Shown here piece by piece: positions 7,190-15,197 of a stretch of 22,244 nt of DNA. The translations under genes were made by a program, and so were the position numbers. This DNA comes from Amycolatopsis jejuensis (GTDB lineage: Bacteria; Actinomycetota; Actinomycetes; Mycobacteriales; Pseudonocardiaceae): assembly GCF_000717335.1 (NCBI RefSeq), contig NZ_JNYZ01000063.1, forward strand, positions 1 through 22,244, given 5' to 3'. Position 1 is the stretch's first letter. Each line of letters opens with the position of its first letter. The notes below the pieces were generated by a model. That model searched no databases, was not told the origin of the DNA, and worked only from the letters and a program-made list of their open reading frames with translations.

Positions 7190-8722
7190 ATGGGTACCAC
7201 GAGCAGTCCACCTGCGGCGAAGCGTGCCGCCGTCGGCCTCCGATCCGAGCGCGGGCCCGTCCTCGCCGCCGTGATGCTGAGCACCGCACTGGTCGCGCTG
7301 GACAGCACGATCATCGCCACCGCGGTCCCTTCGGTGGTCCGTGACCTGGGCGGATTCTCGCAGTTCCCGTGGCTGTTCTCGATCTACCTGCTCACCCAGG
7401 CGGTCACCGTCCCGCTGTACGGCAAGTTCGCCGACGTCCTCGGCCGCCGTCCGGTGATGTTCTTCGGCATCGCCGTGTTCCTGCTCGGTTCGGTGCTGTG
7501 CGGGTTCGCGTGGAGCATGCCGGTGCTCATCGCGGCGCGCGCGGTGCAGGGCATCGGGGCCGGTGCGGTCCAGCCGATCAGCATGACGATGGTCGGCGAC
7601 CTGTACACCGTCGAGGAACGCGCCCGGGTACAGGGTTATCTGGCCGGGGTGTGGGCGGTCGCGTCGGTGGTCGGGCCCACGCTCGGCGGTGTTTTCGCGG
7701 AGTACCTCAGCTGGCGCTGGATTTTCTTCGTCAACCTGCCGCTCGGCGCAATCGCCGCGTGGATGCTGTACCGCAAGTTCACCGAGCGCGTCGAACGCAC
7801 GCGTCACCGGGTCGATTACGCCGGTGCTGCCCTGCTCACGCTCGGCTGCGCGCTGTTGATCCTGGCGCTGCTGGAAGGCGGGGTCGCCTGGTCCTGGACG
7901 TCCGCGCCGAGCATCGCGATCTTCACCGTCGGCGTCCTGCTGCTGGTCACGTTTGTGCTGGTGGAGCGGCGGGCGGAGGAACCGGTGCTGCCGCTGTGGG
8001 TGTTCACGCGCCGGACTCTCGTCGGCGGAAACCTGGTCGCGCTCGTCGTGGGCGCGGTGGTGCTGGGGTTCAGCTCGTTCCTGCCGACATACTCCGAAGG
8101 CGTGCTCGGCACCAGCGCGCTCACCGCGGGCTTCGCGCTGGCCGCGCTCACCATCGGCTGGCCGATTTCGGCGGCGCTGTCCGGCAAGATCTACCTGCGG
8201 ATCGGCTTCCGCGACACAGCGCTCATCGGTAGCGCATTCCTGGTCGGCGGGGCGGTGCTCACGGCGTTTCTCGGGCTGCAGTCGGTGATCTGGCTCGCGG
8301 TGGCGGCGGTGTTCGTGGCCGGGCTCGGGCTGGGGCTGCTGTCGAGCCCCACCGTGGTCGCCGTGCAGTCCACGGTGGGCTGGGAGCGCCGCGGCGTGGT
8401 CACCGCCACCAACATGTTCAGCCGTTCGCTGGGCAGCGCGGTGGGCACGGCGGTGTTCGGCGCGATCGCCAACGCCACCCTCGCGAACCGGTTCGCGAAC
8501 CCGCCCGCGAACGTCGCCGGGCACCTGCCGGACAGCGTCGACGCCACCAGCCGCGTGCTCGGCGGCAGGCAGGACAACTCCCCCGTGACGGCGTACGTCC
8601 GCGAATCCCTGGCCGACGCCACGCACCACGTGTTCATCGCGATTCTGGTGGTGTCGGTGCTCGCCGTCGGCGCGCTGCTGCTGATGCCCCGGCGCACCGA
8701 ACAGCTCACATTCGTCGACTGA
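7190..8722 (+). CDS. MFS drug exporter, DHA2 (14-TM) family
   Basis: A 510-residue proton-driven multidrug exporter of the EmrB/QacA type in the cytoplasmic membrane. The hallmark STALVALDSTIIATAVP opens the first helix (residues 31-47), motif A is YGKFADVLGRRPVM (77-90), ARAVQGIGAGAVQP lies in helix 4, and motif C is VASVVGPTLGG in helix 5. Length and helix count fit 14 segments. The ATG at 7190 is preferred because GAAGGAG lies upstream at about 12 bases; an in-frame ATG at 7157 has no ribosome binding site. No TetR regulator is adjacent. The convergent neighbour's stop is three bases from this stop. The substrate is unknown. Confidence 0.92.
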   Translation: MGTTSSPPAAKRAAVGLRSERGPVLAAVMLSTALVALDSTIIATAVPSVVRDLGGFSQFPWLFSIYLLTQAVTVPLYGKFADVLGRRPVMFFGIAVFLLGSVLCGFAWSMPVLIAARAVQGIGAGAVQPISMTMVGDLYTVEERARVQGYLAGVWAVASVVGPTLGGVFAEYLSWRWIFFVNLPLGAIAAWMLYRKFTERVERTRHRVDYAGAALLTLGCALLILALLEGGVAWSWTSAPSIAIFTVGVLLLVTFVLVERRAEEPVLPLWVFTRRTLVGGNLVALVVGAVVLGFSSFLPTYSEGVLGTSALTAGFALAALTIGWPISAALSGKIYLRIGFRDTALIGSAFLVGGAVLTAFLGLQSVIWLAVAAVFVAGLGLGLLSSPTVVAVQSTVGWERRGVVTATNMFSRSLGSAVGTAVFGAIANATLANRFANPPANVAGHLPDSVDATSRVLGGRQDNSPVTAYVRESLADATHHVFIAILVVSVLAVGALLLMPRRTEQLTFVD

Positions 8723-8725
8723 CGC

Positions 8726-9625
8726 TCAGTTCTGCAACGGCATCAGCTCGCGACGAAAGTCGTCGAGAAACTGCCGGTAGTCGCCGGAATACCCGGGCCG
8801 GACCACGAATTTCGACAGTCCGGCATCGATGTGCTGCTCGATCAGCCGCCGCGCTTCGGACCAGCTGGTGGCCACGAGGTCGGTCACCGGCCGGCCCGGG
8901 TTCCGCCGTTCGGCGATCACGCGCAGCCGTTCCGGAATGCCGTGCAGGGCCACGATGAGGCTGAGGCCGAAGTGGTCGGGTTCGATCTCGCGACCGGCCT
9001 CGGCGGCGGCCTTCTGCATGGCCAGCCGGGCCGCACGGGCCTGGTCCGGGGTGTGGAAACTGCCGAGCCAGCCGTCGGACAGCCGTCCCGCACGGCGCAG
9101 TGCGGCCGGTGCGGTACCGCCGACCCACAGGTCGAGCCGCTTCGCCGGACGTGGGCCGATTGTCACGCCGTCGACCTGGAAGAACTCGCCGTCGAAGTGC
9201 ACGTCGTCCTGGTCGAGGAGCAGCCGGAGCAGCGTGAGCGATTCGTCGAAAACCGCCGCGCGACGGCCTTCCGGCACCGGGAACAGGTCGCGTTCCGCAG
9301 GCTGCGCGGGCATCAGCCCGAACACCGGCAGCACCCGTTTCGGCGCCAGCCCGGCCAGCGTGACCAGCTGTTTCGCGACCAGCACCGGATGCCGTCCGGG
9401 CAGGATCGCCACGCCGGTCCCGAGTTTGAGCGTCTTCGTGCGGGCGAGCGCGTGGGCCATGCCGATCATCGGGTCGACATCGGACGAATAGATGACCTCC
9501 GACAGCCACAGCGAGTCGATCCCGGCCGCCTCCACCGTCTCGGCCAGCTCCGCGAACTCCACCGGCCCCGTCCCGAGCGCCGGAGCCACCCCCAGCCGGA
9601 TCTTCAGCTCGTCCACTCCTCCCAC
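8726..9625 (-). CDS. LLM-class flavin-dependent oxidoreductase (possibly F420-dependent)
   Basis: A 299-residue luciferase-like monooxygenase-fold enzyme that would use reduced FMN or F420. Features are the N-terminal strand KIRLGVAPALG, AGIDSLWLSEVIYSS, the TKTLKLGTGVAILPGRHP segment typical of the family, FFQVDGVTIGPRP, and LWVGGTAPAALRRAGR before the C-terminal helices. The F420 preference is a guess from the actinobacterial context. The GTG at 9625 is used; a second GTG at 9616 sits directly on the sequence GGGAGGA, which confuses the choice. The gene starts 21 bases after the MarR-type regulator, so the two probably form one operon, and the enzyme may act in detoxification. Confidence 0.88.
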   Translation of the reverse strand: MGGVDELKIRLGVAPALGTGPVEFAELAETVEAAGIDSLWLSEVIYSSDVDPMIGMAHALARTKTLKLGTGVAILPGRHPVLVAKQLVTLAGLAPKRVLPVFGLMPAQPAERDLFPVPEGRRAAVFDESLTLLRLLLDQDDVHFDGEFFQVDGVTIGPRPAKRLDLWVGGTAPAALRRAGRLSDGWLGSFHTPDQARAARLAMQKAAAEAGREIEPDHFGLSLIVALHGIPERLRVIAERRNPGRPVTDLVATSWSEARRLIEQHIDAGLSKFVVRPGYSGDYRQFLDDFRRELMPLQN

Positions 9626-9646
9626 TATGCCGGGAAGCGGGGCGGA

Positions 9647-10087
9647 TCAGGCAGTAGCTTCGATCACTCGGCCCAATGCGGCGTGCAGCGCCTCGAGCTC
9701 GGAGACCTCCATCCCGAGCGTTTCCACTACGCGGTAAGGGATCTTCTCCGCCTCGGCACGCAGGGCGCGGCCCTTCTCGGTGAGGTCGACGGTGAGCTGG
9801 CGCTCGTCGGCGCGGCTGCGCCCGCGGGTGACGTAGCCGATTGCTTCGAGCCGTTTGAGCAGCGGCGACAGGGTGGCGGGCTCGTGTCTCAAGGCGCCGC
9901 TGAGGTCCTTCACCGACCGCGGCGTCTGCTCCCACAGTGCCAGCATGACCAGGTACTGCGGATGCGTGAGCCCGTACGGTTCGAGCAGCGGCCGGTAGAT
10001 CGCGATCACGCTGCGCGAGGCGACCGAAAGCGCGAAGCACACCTGCCGGTCGAGTTTCAGCGGGTCCTCGCCCAGGTCGATCTCCAC
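9647..10087 (-). CDS. MarR-family regulator, OhrR-like with N-terminal Cys
   Basis: A 146-residue winged-helix repressor. LDRQVCFALSVASRSVIAIY carries Cys17 in the position used by OhrR to sense organic hydroperoxides. PYGLTHPQYLVMLALWE, SVKDLSGALRHEPATLSPLL (recognition helix) and GYVTRGRSRADERQ (wing) complete the DNA-binding domain. The GTG at 10087 follows AGGAGG at about four bases. It is the first gene of an operon with the LLM oxidoreductase. It is divergent from a small membrane-protein gene, and two dyads lie between them. No ohr peroxidase gene is visible, so the target differs from the classical pair. Redox sensing is inferred from the Cys and its context. Confidence 0.88.
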   Translation of the reverse strand: MEIDLGEDPLKLDRQVCFALSVASRSVIAIYRPLLEPYGLTHPQYLVMLALWEQTPRSVKDLSGALRHEPATLSPLLKRLEAIGYVTRGRSRADERQLTVDLTEKGRALRAEAEKIPYRVVETLGMEVSELEALHAALGRVIEATA

Positions 10088-10132
10088 TCGTCCTCCTCAC
10101 GCTCGGGTCCTCACCTTAACGCGGCGTGGGCC

Positions 10133-10161
10133 ACACTAATAGTTAGTGTACTAACAGTTAG
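10133..10161. promoter_or_regulatory. Tandem MarR-type operator
   Basis: Two dyads lie side by side. ACACTAA-TAG-TTAGTGT (10133-10149) is perfect over seven bases per arm. CTAA-CAG-TTAG (10151-10161) repeats its core as CTAAYAGTTAG, with centres 15 bases apart. They are A/T-rich against a G/C-rich background and sit between the regulator (start 10087) and the divergent gene (start 10194). They are the natural autoregulatory site of the MarR protein; binding is inferred. Confidence 0.6.
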
Positions 10162-10193
10162 GGTACTGTGGCCACTGGACACGAGGAGGAACG

Positions 10194-10589
10194 ATGACCG
10201 AACGGCCCGGCGTTCTCCGCTGGTTCCGGTACGCCGTGAGCGGGCGGCTGCCCGAGCGCTATCACGAATGGCTGCTGCACGACACCACGTCGAAGCACTG
10301 GAAGGCGCGGCACGTCCTGCGCAGCACGGTGGGGATCGCGCCGTTGTGCCTGGTCTGGCTGCTGCTGCCGGGTCCGCTCGGGCTGCGGCTGGCGCTGGTG
10401 CTGATGGCCGCGCTGGTGGCGTACTTCTACTCGTGCGCCTACATGGAGGAAAGCATCGACCATCGGTTGTCCCGCAACGGTTTCCCGCCCGGCACCGGTA
10501 AGCGGATCCGCCGCGAGAAGGCTGCCGAGGCCAACGCCGAGGCGACCGCCCGCTACATCGCGATCTACCGGCAGAACTCCGGCGACTAG
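10194..10589 (+). CDS. Small membrane protein, DUF5313-like
   Basis: A 131-residue protein with an N-terminal cytoplasmic part (RYAVSGRLPERYHEWLLHD) and two adjacent hydrophobic segments at about residues 47-83 (IAPLCLVWLLLPG and LALVLMAALVAYFYS). A charged C-terminus rich in Arg, Glu and Ala follows (KRIRREKAAEANAEATARY). This layout resembles the actinobacterial DUF5313 family, whose role is unknown. A strong GAGGAGGAACG precedes the ATG. The gene starts 32 bases after the tandem MarR operator and so is probably under that regulator. The pseudouridine synthase follows after 12 bases and may be co-transcribed. Confidence 0.75.
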   Translation: MTERPGVLRWFRYAVSGRLPERYHEWLLHDTTSKHWKARHVLRSTVGIAPLCLVWLLLPGPLGLRLALVLMAALVAYFYSCAYMEESIDHRLSRNGFPPGTGKRIRREKAAEANAEATARYIAIYRQNSGD

Positions 10590-10601
10590 ACTCGGTCTCC
10601 G

Positions 10602-11546
10602 ATGAGACGCAAGCGCCAGGCCCCGATCCCGCCGCGGCACGGCCTCGACCCCGCGCGGCTGCGGCTGCCGGACGAGGGCCCGTGGACCACGCTGCTGGAG
10701 CACCTGGTCGAGCGGCTGCCCCGGGTCGCACCAGGGCGAATCGAGGAAATGCTGCGCGAGGAGCGGATCTTCGGCGAGAACGGGCCGCTCGGGGTCGATG
10801 CGGCTTATGTTCCGGGGTCGTTCATCTGGTTCCATCGCGACCTGCCCGACGAGGTGCCGGTGCCCTTCGACGTCACCGTCCTGCACCGCTCCGAGCACCT
10901 GCTGGTGGTCGACAAACCGCATTTCCTGGCCACGATCCCGCGTGGACGGCACGTTCTGGAGACCGCGCTGGTGCGGTTGCGGCGTTCGCTGGACCTGCCC
11001 ACGCTGTCCCCCGCGCATCGGCTCGACCGCGTCACGGCCGGGCTGGTGATGTTCGTGATCACGCCATCGGCGCGCGGGGCGTACCAGACGATGTTCCGCG
11101 ATCGCTTGGTGTACAAGGAGTACGAGGCGATCGCGGCGTACGATCCGGCTTTGGAGCTGCCGCGCACGGTACGCAGCCGGATCGTGAAGGAGCGGGGTGT
11201 GCTGGCTGCGCAGGAGGTGCCCGGTCCACCCAATGCGGAGTCCACAGTGGAGCTTCTGGAGCACCGGGACGGGCTCGGCCGCTACCGGCTCGTCCCGGCC
11301 ACCGGACGCACGCATCAGCTGCGGGTACACCTGAGTTCACTGGGGATTCCGATCCTCGGCGACGATTTCTACCCGGTATTGCGCGAAAAACCACTCGACG
11401 ATTTCACGAAACCGTTGCAGCTGCTGGCGAAGGTACTCGAGTTCGACGACCCGGTGACCGGCGAGCACCGGCGGTTCACCAGCCACCGGCAGCTCGCCGC
11501 ATGGGACTCGCCGCACGAGTGGGCGGTCTCCGCGTCCAGCACTTGA
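10602..11546 (+). CDS. RluA-family RNA pseudouridine synthase
   Basis: A 314-residue enzyme that isomerises uridine to pseudouridine in rRNA or tRNA; the target site cannot be told. The catalytic motif HRLDRVTAGL (residues 139-148) carries the nucleophilic Asp142. HLLVVDKPHFLATIP precedes it, and VPATGRTHQLRVHLSSLGIPILGD is the usual C-terminal motif. The N-terminal 80 residues look like a divergent S4-type segment (GRIEEMLREERIF). The ATG lies 12 bases after the preceding stop without a strong ribosome binding site, which suggests translational coupling to the membrane-protein gene. Confidence 0.9.
   Translation: MRRKRQAPIPPRHGLDPARLRLPDEGPWTTLLEHLVERLPRVAPGRIEEMLREERIFGENGPLGVDAAYVPGSFIWFHRDLPDEVPVPFDVTVLHRSEHLLVVDKPHFLATIPRGRHVLETALVRLRRSLDLPTLSPAHRLDRVTAGLVMFVITPSARGAYQTMFRDRLVYKEYEAIAAYDPALELPRTVRSRIVKERGVLAAQEVPGPPNAESTVELLEHRDGLGRYRLVPATGRTHQLRVHLSSLGIPILGDDFYPVLREKPLDDFTKPLQLLAKVLEFDDPVTGEHRRFTSHRQLAAWDSPHEWAVSASST
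11240..11251. repeat. Palindrome GTCCACAGTGGA, copy 4
   Basis: Copy of the dispersed palindrome in the pseudouridine synthase gene, encoding E-S-T-V-E with the uncommon Thr codon ACA. Confidence 0.7.
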
Positions 11547-11607
11547 TCCGCTCCACTGCACGGTGATCGGGCCGGTGCCGCTGGCCGTGCGGTACGCGCC
11601 GACCTAG

Positions 11608-11832
11608 TCATACAACTGTCGACCCGTTTTCCACGGTGTCGAGCCAGCCGCCCTTCTCGACCGCCAGCCGGAAGTACGGACCGGCGTTCGGCCCGTCCCG
11701 GAAGGTCTGTTTCAGGCTGATTCGCGAGCCGCCCATGCTGGCTTCCAGGTACCGCCCCCCGACCTGCGCGTTCGCTACCAGTGCCAGGACGACCGTGATT
11801 GCCGTGATGATGACTGGGGTTGTCCTGTGCAT
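11608..11832 (-). CDS. Small exported or membrane-anchored protein, unknown
   Basis: A 74-residue protein with an N-terminal hydrophobic helix (TPVIITAITVVLALVANAQV, residues 5-24) that would serve as a signal peptide or membrane anchor. It is followed by about 50 polar residues ending VENGSTVV. No lipobox Cys is present, and the family is not recognised. A G-rich run (GGGGGGCGGCGT) precedes the ATG at 11832. The gene is divergent from an ArsR/HTH_20 regulator 111 bases away, which makes regulation by it plausible. Small size and lack of a known family keep confidence moderate. Confidence 0.55.
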   Translation of the reverse strand: MHRTTPVIITAITVVLALVANAQVGGRYLEASMGGSRISLKQTFRDGPNAGPYFRLAVEKGGWLDTVENGSTVV

Positions 11833-11943
11833 ACGCCGCCCCCCGGGGAACTCGGGCGGCGGTAGCGTCACGGTGGCGCCGGACCGGCCACGGACAAAAG
11901 CCTCCCCCTTGACGACTTTGTTTGTCACTGCTTGGCTCAAGGG

Positions 11944-12522
11944 ATGCGTGACGTCGAAGTGATCGAGGACCCGGCGACGGCGGCCGCCGCCCTGGACCCG
12001 GTACGGGCCCGCCTGCTGGCGGCGCTGACCGAACCGGCGTCCGCGGCTTCGCTCGCCACCCGGGTAGGCCTGACCAGGCAAAAGGTGAACTACCACCTGC
12101 GCGCGCTCGAGTCGCACGGCCTCGTCGAACCGGCCGGAACGCGGCAGTGGGGCGGGCTCACCGAACGGCTTTTCGCCGCCACCGCCGCGGCGTACCTGGT
12201 GTCCCCCGCTGCGCTCGGCTCGGTCGGCACGGTGACGATGAAGCCGGACCGGCTGTCGGTGAGCTACCTGCTCGCCGTCGCGGGCCGCACCTTGCGCGAG
12301 GTCGCCGGGCTGGCCCGACGCGCGGCACAGGCGGGTAAACCGCTGTCCACGCTCACGTTGGACACGGAAATCGCCTTCCGCTCGGCCCGCGACCGCTCGG
12401 CCTTCACCGACGAGCTGACCACCCTGGTCGCCGATCTGGTGTCGCGTTACCACGACGAGTCCACCCCCGGCGCCCGGCTGCACCGGCTCGTGGTCACCGC
12501 TCATCCGAAACCCGCGGAGTGA
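11944..12522 (+). CDS. ArsR/HTH_20-type winged-helix transcriptional regulator
   Basis: A 192-residue regulator. The winged helix lies near the N-terminus: DPVRARLLAALTEPASAASL, VGLTRQKVNYHLRALESHGL (recognition helix) and the wing TRQWGGLTERLFAA. The remaining 120 residues are an effector-type domain that contains no ArsR metal-binding Cys pair. The ATG at 11944 is chosen over a TTG at 11932 because no ribosome binding site serves the latter; AAGGG abuts the ATG. Upstream, TGAC-N10-GTCA (11910-11927) is a candidate operator. Many relatives are followed by an SRPBCC gene; here an AlkB-type gene follows 41 bases later, separated by a LexA box. Confidence 0.85.
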   Translation: MRDVEVIEDPATAAAALDPVRARLLAALTEPASAASLATRVGLTRQKVNYHLRALESHGLVEPAGTRQWGGLTERLFAATAAAYLVSPAALGSVGTVTMKPDRLSVSYLLAVAGRTLREVAGLARRAAQAGKPLSTLTLDTEIAFRSARDRSAFTDELTTLVADLVSRYHDESTPGARLHRLVVTAHPKPAE

Positions 12523-12528
12523 TTAGCC

Positions 12529-12542
12529 CGAACAGGTGTTCG
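12529..12542. promoter_or_regulatory. LexA (SOS) box CGAAC-AGGT-GTTCG
   Basis: A perfect match to the Gram-positive/actinobacterial LexA operator CGAACnnnnGTTCG, extended by one further consensus base (A) after GTTCG. It ends 21 bases before the ATG of the AlkB-type gene, in the short gap after the HTH_20 regulator. By eye, no other perfect copy occurs in the window. LexA control of the gene is an inference. Confidence 0.75.
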
Positions 12543-12563
12543 ATTGTCGTGTAGCGTGGAGGA

Positions 12564-13190
12564 ATGAGTCAAGCACTTCAGGGCTCGCTGTTCGGCACCG
12601 GCGGGCCGGCCACGCTGGCGCCGCTCTCCGGCGTGCAACGCACGGAACTGGGCCAGGGCGCGTGGGTCGACGTCCTGCCGGGATGGCTGCACGGCTCGGA
12701 CGAGCTGTTCGCGCACCTGGTGTCGAACGTCCCGTGGCACGCCGAGCAGCGGCAGATGTACGACCGGGTCGTCGCAGTCCCGCGGCTGCTGTGCTTCTAC
12801 CGGGAAGACGCCCGCCTTCCGCACCCGATCCTCACGTCGGCGCGCGACGCATTGTCCGCCCACTATGCGGAGGAACTGGGAGAACCGTTCCGCACCGCAG
12901 GTTTGTGCTACTACCGAGACGGCCAAGACAGCGTCGCCTGGCACGGCGACGACCTGGGCCGAGGCCGCACGGAAGACACCATGGTGGCAATCCTGTCCGT
13001 AGGCACCGCCCGCCACCTGGCCCTACGCCCCCGCAGCGGCGGCGAATCCCTGCGGTACCCCCTGGGCCACGGCGACCTGATCGTAATGGGCGGCTCCTGC
13101 CAGCGAACGTGGGAGCACGCGGTACCCAAGACCAGCCGCGCAGTGGGGCCGAGGATCAGCGTGCAGTTCCGACCTCGGGGGGTGCGGTGA
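12564..13190 (+). CDS. alkB: AlkB-type 2-oxoglutarate/Fe(II) dioxygenase (alkylated-base repair)
   Basis: A 208-residue oxygenase that would remove methyl groups oxidatively from alkylated DNA or RNA bases. The iron ligands are the HxD of WHGDD (His127, Asp129) and His185 in WEHAVPK; the 2-oxoglutarate-binding Arg pair is in PRISVQFR (Arg197, Arg203). CYYRDGQDSVAWH matches the substrate loop before the HxD, and PRLLCFY and GGSCQRTWEH also match the family. GGAGGA abuts the ATG with no spacing, so a leaderless or very short leader transcript is possible. The perfect LexA box upstream suggests induction by DNA damage. It resembles the actinobacterial AlkB2/3-like group. Confidence 0.92.
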   Translation: MSQALQGSLFGTGGPATLAPLSGVQRTELGQGAWVDVLPGWLHGSDELFAHLVSNVPWHAEQRQMYDRVVAVPRLLCFYREDARLPHPILTSARDALSAHYAEELGEPFRTAGLCYYRDGQDSVAWHGDDLGRGRTEDTMVAILSVGTARHLALRPRSGGESLRYPLGHGDLIVMGGSCQRTWEHAVPKTSRAVGPRISVQFRPRGVR

Positions 13191-13845
13191 GGGTTCATCG
13201 GGGGTGCCGTGTCGTTGCGCTGCTTCCGGATGAGGACGTGTGCCTTATCCGGCGGTCCCGACGGTTACCCCGCTCGCACCAACGCTCGGTCGCACCAGCG
13301 CTCGGTCGCGCCGCCGCTCGCCGCTCGTCGCTCGTCGTCTGTCGCCCGCAGCTCGTCGCCTGTCGCCTGCCGCCTGTCGCTCGTCGCCCACAGCCGTCGC
13401 CTGTCGCCTGTCGCCTGTCGCCTGTCGCCTGTCGCCGCGAGCAGCAAACCCGACACCTGCGCCCACCGACCGATCGCCCAGCCACCCGCGCCATCGATCC
13501 GCGGTCCGGGCCTGGGTCGCGCCTCCCCAGCCGACCCTGCGTCCGCTCACACCCGCGCCCCGTCGCCCGTCGCGAACCACTCCCGCCACGCAAGCCGAGG
13601 CCGCACACCGAGCCCACCAGTGCCATCGAACCGTCCGGGCATGGCCCGCACCGTTCCAGCGCATCCCGCACTCACGCCGAGCATCCACCCGGCCATTCGC
13701 AGCTGCCCACCCGACCCGGAACCACACCCGTCCGCACCGCCGCGACCCGGCCGAACCCCGCCGCACCACCCCAGTCCCAGCCACCCCAGCACAACCCGGC
13801 CGAACCCCGCCACGCCACCCCATCCCCGGCCGACCGGGTCCCCGC
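13191..13845. other. Repeat-rich non-coding region between convergent alkB and P450 genes
   Basis: A 655-base stretch between two 3' ends. All reading frames here give low-complexity Arg/Pro/Ser-rich translations with no recognisable domain. It contains degenerate GTCGCCT/GCTCGTC heptads (about 13270-13395), a perfect heptamer array (13396-13436), and a 30-base near-repeat at 13745-13774 and 13794-13823 (49 bases apart). No clear gene or terminator was seen. Confidence 0.6.
13396..13436 (+). repeat. Heptanucleotide tandem array, GTCGCCT x 5.9
   Basis: Five perfect copies of GTCGCCT plus six bases of a sixth. It is preceded by about 125 bases of degenerate versions (for example GTCGCCC, GCTCGTC). 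The period of seven keeps no reading frame, which argues against coding. Confidence 0.9.
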
Positions 13846-15123
13846 TCAGTCCACCAGCACCGGCAGCGAATCCAGCCCGTACACGATCGACACCTTGCGG
13901 AACGCCAGCTCCTCCGGCTCCACCGCCAGCCGCAGGTTCGGGAACCTCCGGACCAGCGCCGGATACGCCGCACGCAGCTCCATCCGCCCCAGTTCCGCCC
14001 CGATACAACGGTGAATTCCATAGCCGAACGCGAGATGTGACGAAGGTTCCCGCGCCGGGTCGAAGTGGTCCATGTCGCCCGTACCGAGGGCCGGGTCGCG
14101 GTTGGCGACCGACAGCGACACCAGCACGATGTCGCCCTCGCTGATGTGCACGCCCGCGACGTCCATGTCCTGCTTGGCAAATCGCGGGAACGCCATCTGC
14201 ACCACCGTGAGGTACCGCAGCAGTTCCTCCACGAAGCGGTGCACCGACTCGTCGTCACCGCGCACGGCCTCGAACGCCGCCGGGTCGCGCAGCACCACCA
14301 GTGCGCCCAGCGCCAGCATGCTCGCCGTCGTTTCGAGGCCGCCGGTCAGGACGCCGTCCGCCAGACCGGCCAGCTCCCGGTCGTCGATCTCGTCGCCGTG
14401 TTCCTTGATGAGCATGCCCAGCAGGCCGTCACCCGGCTGCTCGCGCTGCTTCCGCACGATCTCCAGCAGGTACCCGAGCGACTCCGAAATCGCCCCCAGC
14501 GACGCCCCCGCACCACCGAACAGGTCGAACCTCGCCGTGCTCAGCCGCTGGAAATCCGCCCGGTCCTCATAGGACACCCCGAGCAGCTCGCAGATCGTGA
14601 GCGACGGGATCGGCAGCGCGAACTGCTCCCACAGGTCGACCGGTCCGTCGGCGGCGGCCATCGCGTCCAGCCGCTCGGTCACGATCTCGTCGATCCGCGG
14701 CGTGAGCCGGGAAAGCCGCCGCATCGTGAACTCCGGCGTGAGCAGCTTGCGCAGCCGCGTGTGCACCGGCGGGTCCGCGAACCCGAGCCCACCGGGGTTC
14801 TGGTCCTCGGTGACCCCCGCATTGCCGACCAGGTTGGTGAAATCGTTGCTGAATTCCGTGCCCTTCCCGAGCACGGCCTTCGCTTCCTCGTACCCGGTCA
14901 CGAGCCAGGCGTTCATCCCGAACGGCAGGTCCAGCTTGCTGATCGGCGCCTCGGCGCGGCGGCGGCCGAGGTCGGGCAGCGGGTCGAGGCCCTGGCGGCG
15001 CAACGGTTCCAGCGCGGAATCCGGCAGCAGCGCCATCTTCTCGAGATCGAAACCGCGTTTCTGCTGGCGGGCGATGTACCGGCGGCCGGCCCAGGCGAGG
15101 ACACGCGAACGGAGACTCCCCAT
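13846..15123 (-). CDS. Cytochrome P450
   Basis: A 425-residue soluble class I P450 that would hydroxylate or epoxidise a small molecule with electrons from a ferredoxin. The haem-binding motif FGYGIHRCIG carries the proximal ligand Cys373. The I-helix oxygen-activation motif is GGLETT (261-266), the K-helix ExxR is in EELLR (Glu300, Arg303), and the C-helix has PPVHTRLRKLLTPEF. The B-helix region SNDFTNLVGN and the long N-terminus (RQQKRGFDLEKM) set it apart from the well-known biosynthetic P450 families, so no substrate is proposed. There is no ferredoxin gene next to it. It is divergent from the large ATPase, with 255 bases between them. Confidence 0.95.
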   Translation of the reverse strand: MGSLRSRVLAWAGRRYIARQQKRGFDLEKMALLPDSALEPLRRQGLDPLPDLGRRRAEAPISKLDLPFGMNAWLVTGYEEAKAVLGKGTEFSNDFTNLVGNAGVTEDQNPGGLGFADPPVHTRLRKLLTPEFTMRRLSRLTPRIDEIVTERLDAMAAADGPVDLWEQFALPIPSLTICELLGVSYEDRADFQRLSTARFDLFGGAGASLGAISESLGYLLEIVRKQREQPGDGLLGMLIKEHGDEIDDRELAGLADGVLTGGLETTASMLALGALVVLRDPAAFEAVRGDDESVHRFVEELLRYLTVVQMAFPRFAKQDMDVAGVHISEGDIVLVSLSVANRDPALGTGDMDHFDPAREPSSHLAFGYGIHRCIGAELGRMELRAAYPALVRRFPNLRLAVEPEELAFRKVSIVYGLDSLPVLVD

Positions 15124-15197
15124 GCCCGCGACACTACCCCACCGGCCCGGTCCGGTGACCGGGGGCGGAGACGGCCGTCACGCTGCGACCAGCGCCG

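Noticed and set aside
8475..8492. GCGAACCGGTTCGC as a second LexA box in the exporter gene
   Set aside because: The half-sites are separated by two bases, not four, and the site lies deep inside a coding sequence.
13240..14040. Long Pro/Arg-rich plus-strand open frames over the 13.2-14.0 kb region
   Set aside because: They run into the P450 gene on the opposite strand, have low complexity, and are built on the heptamer repeat.
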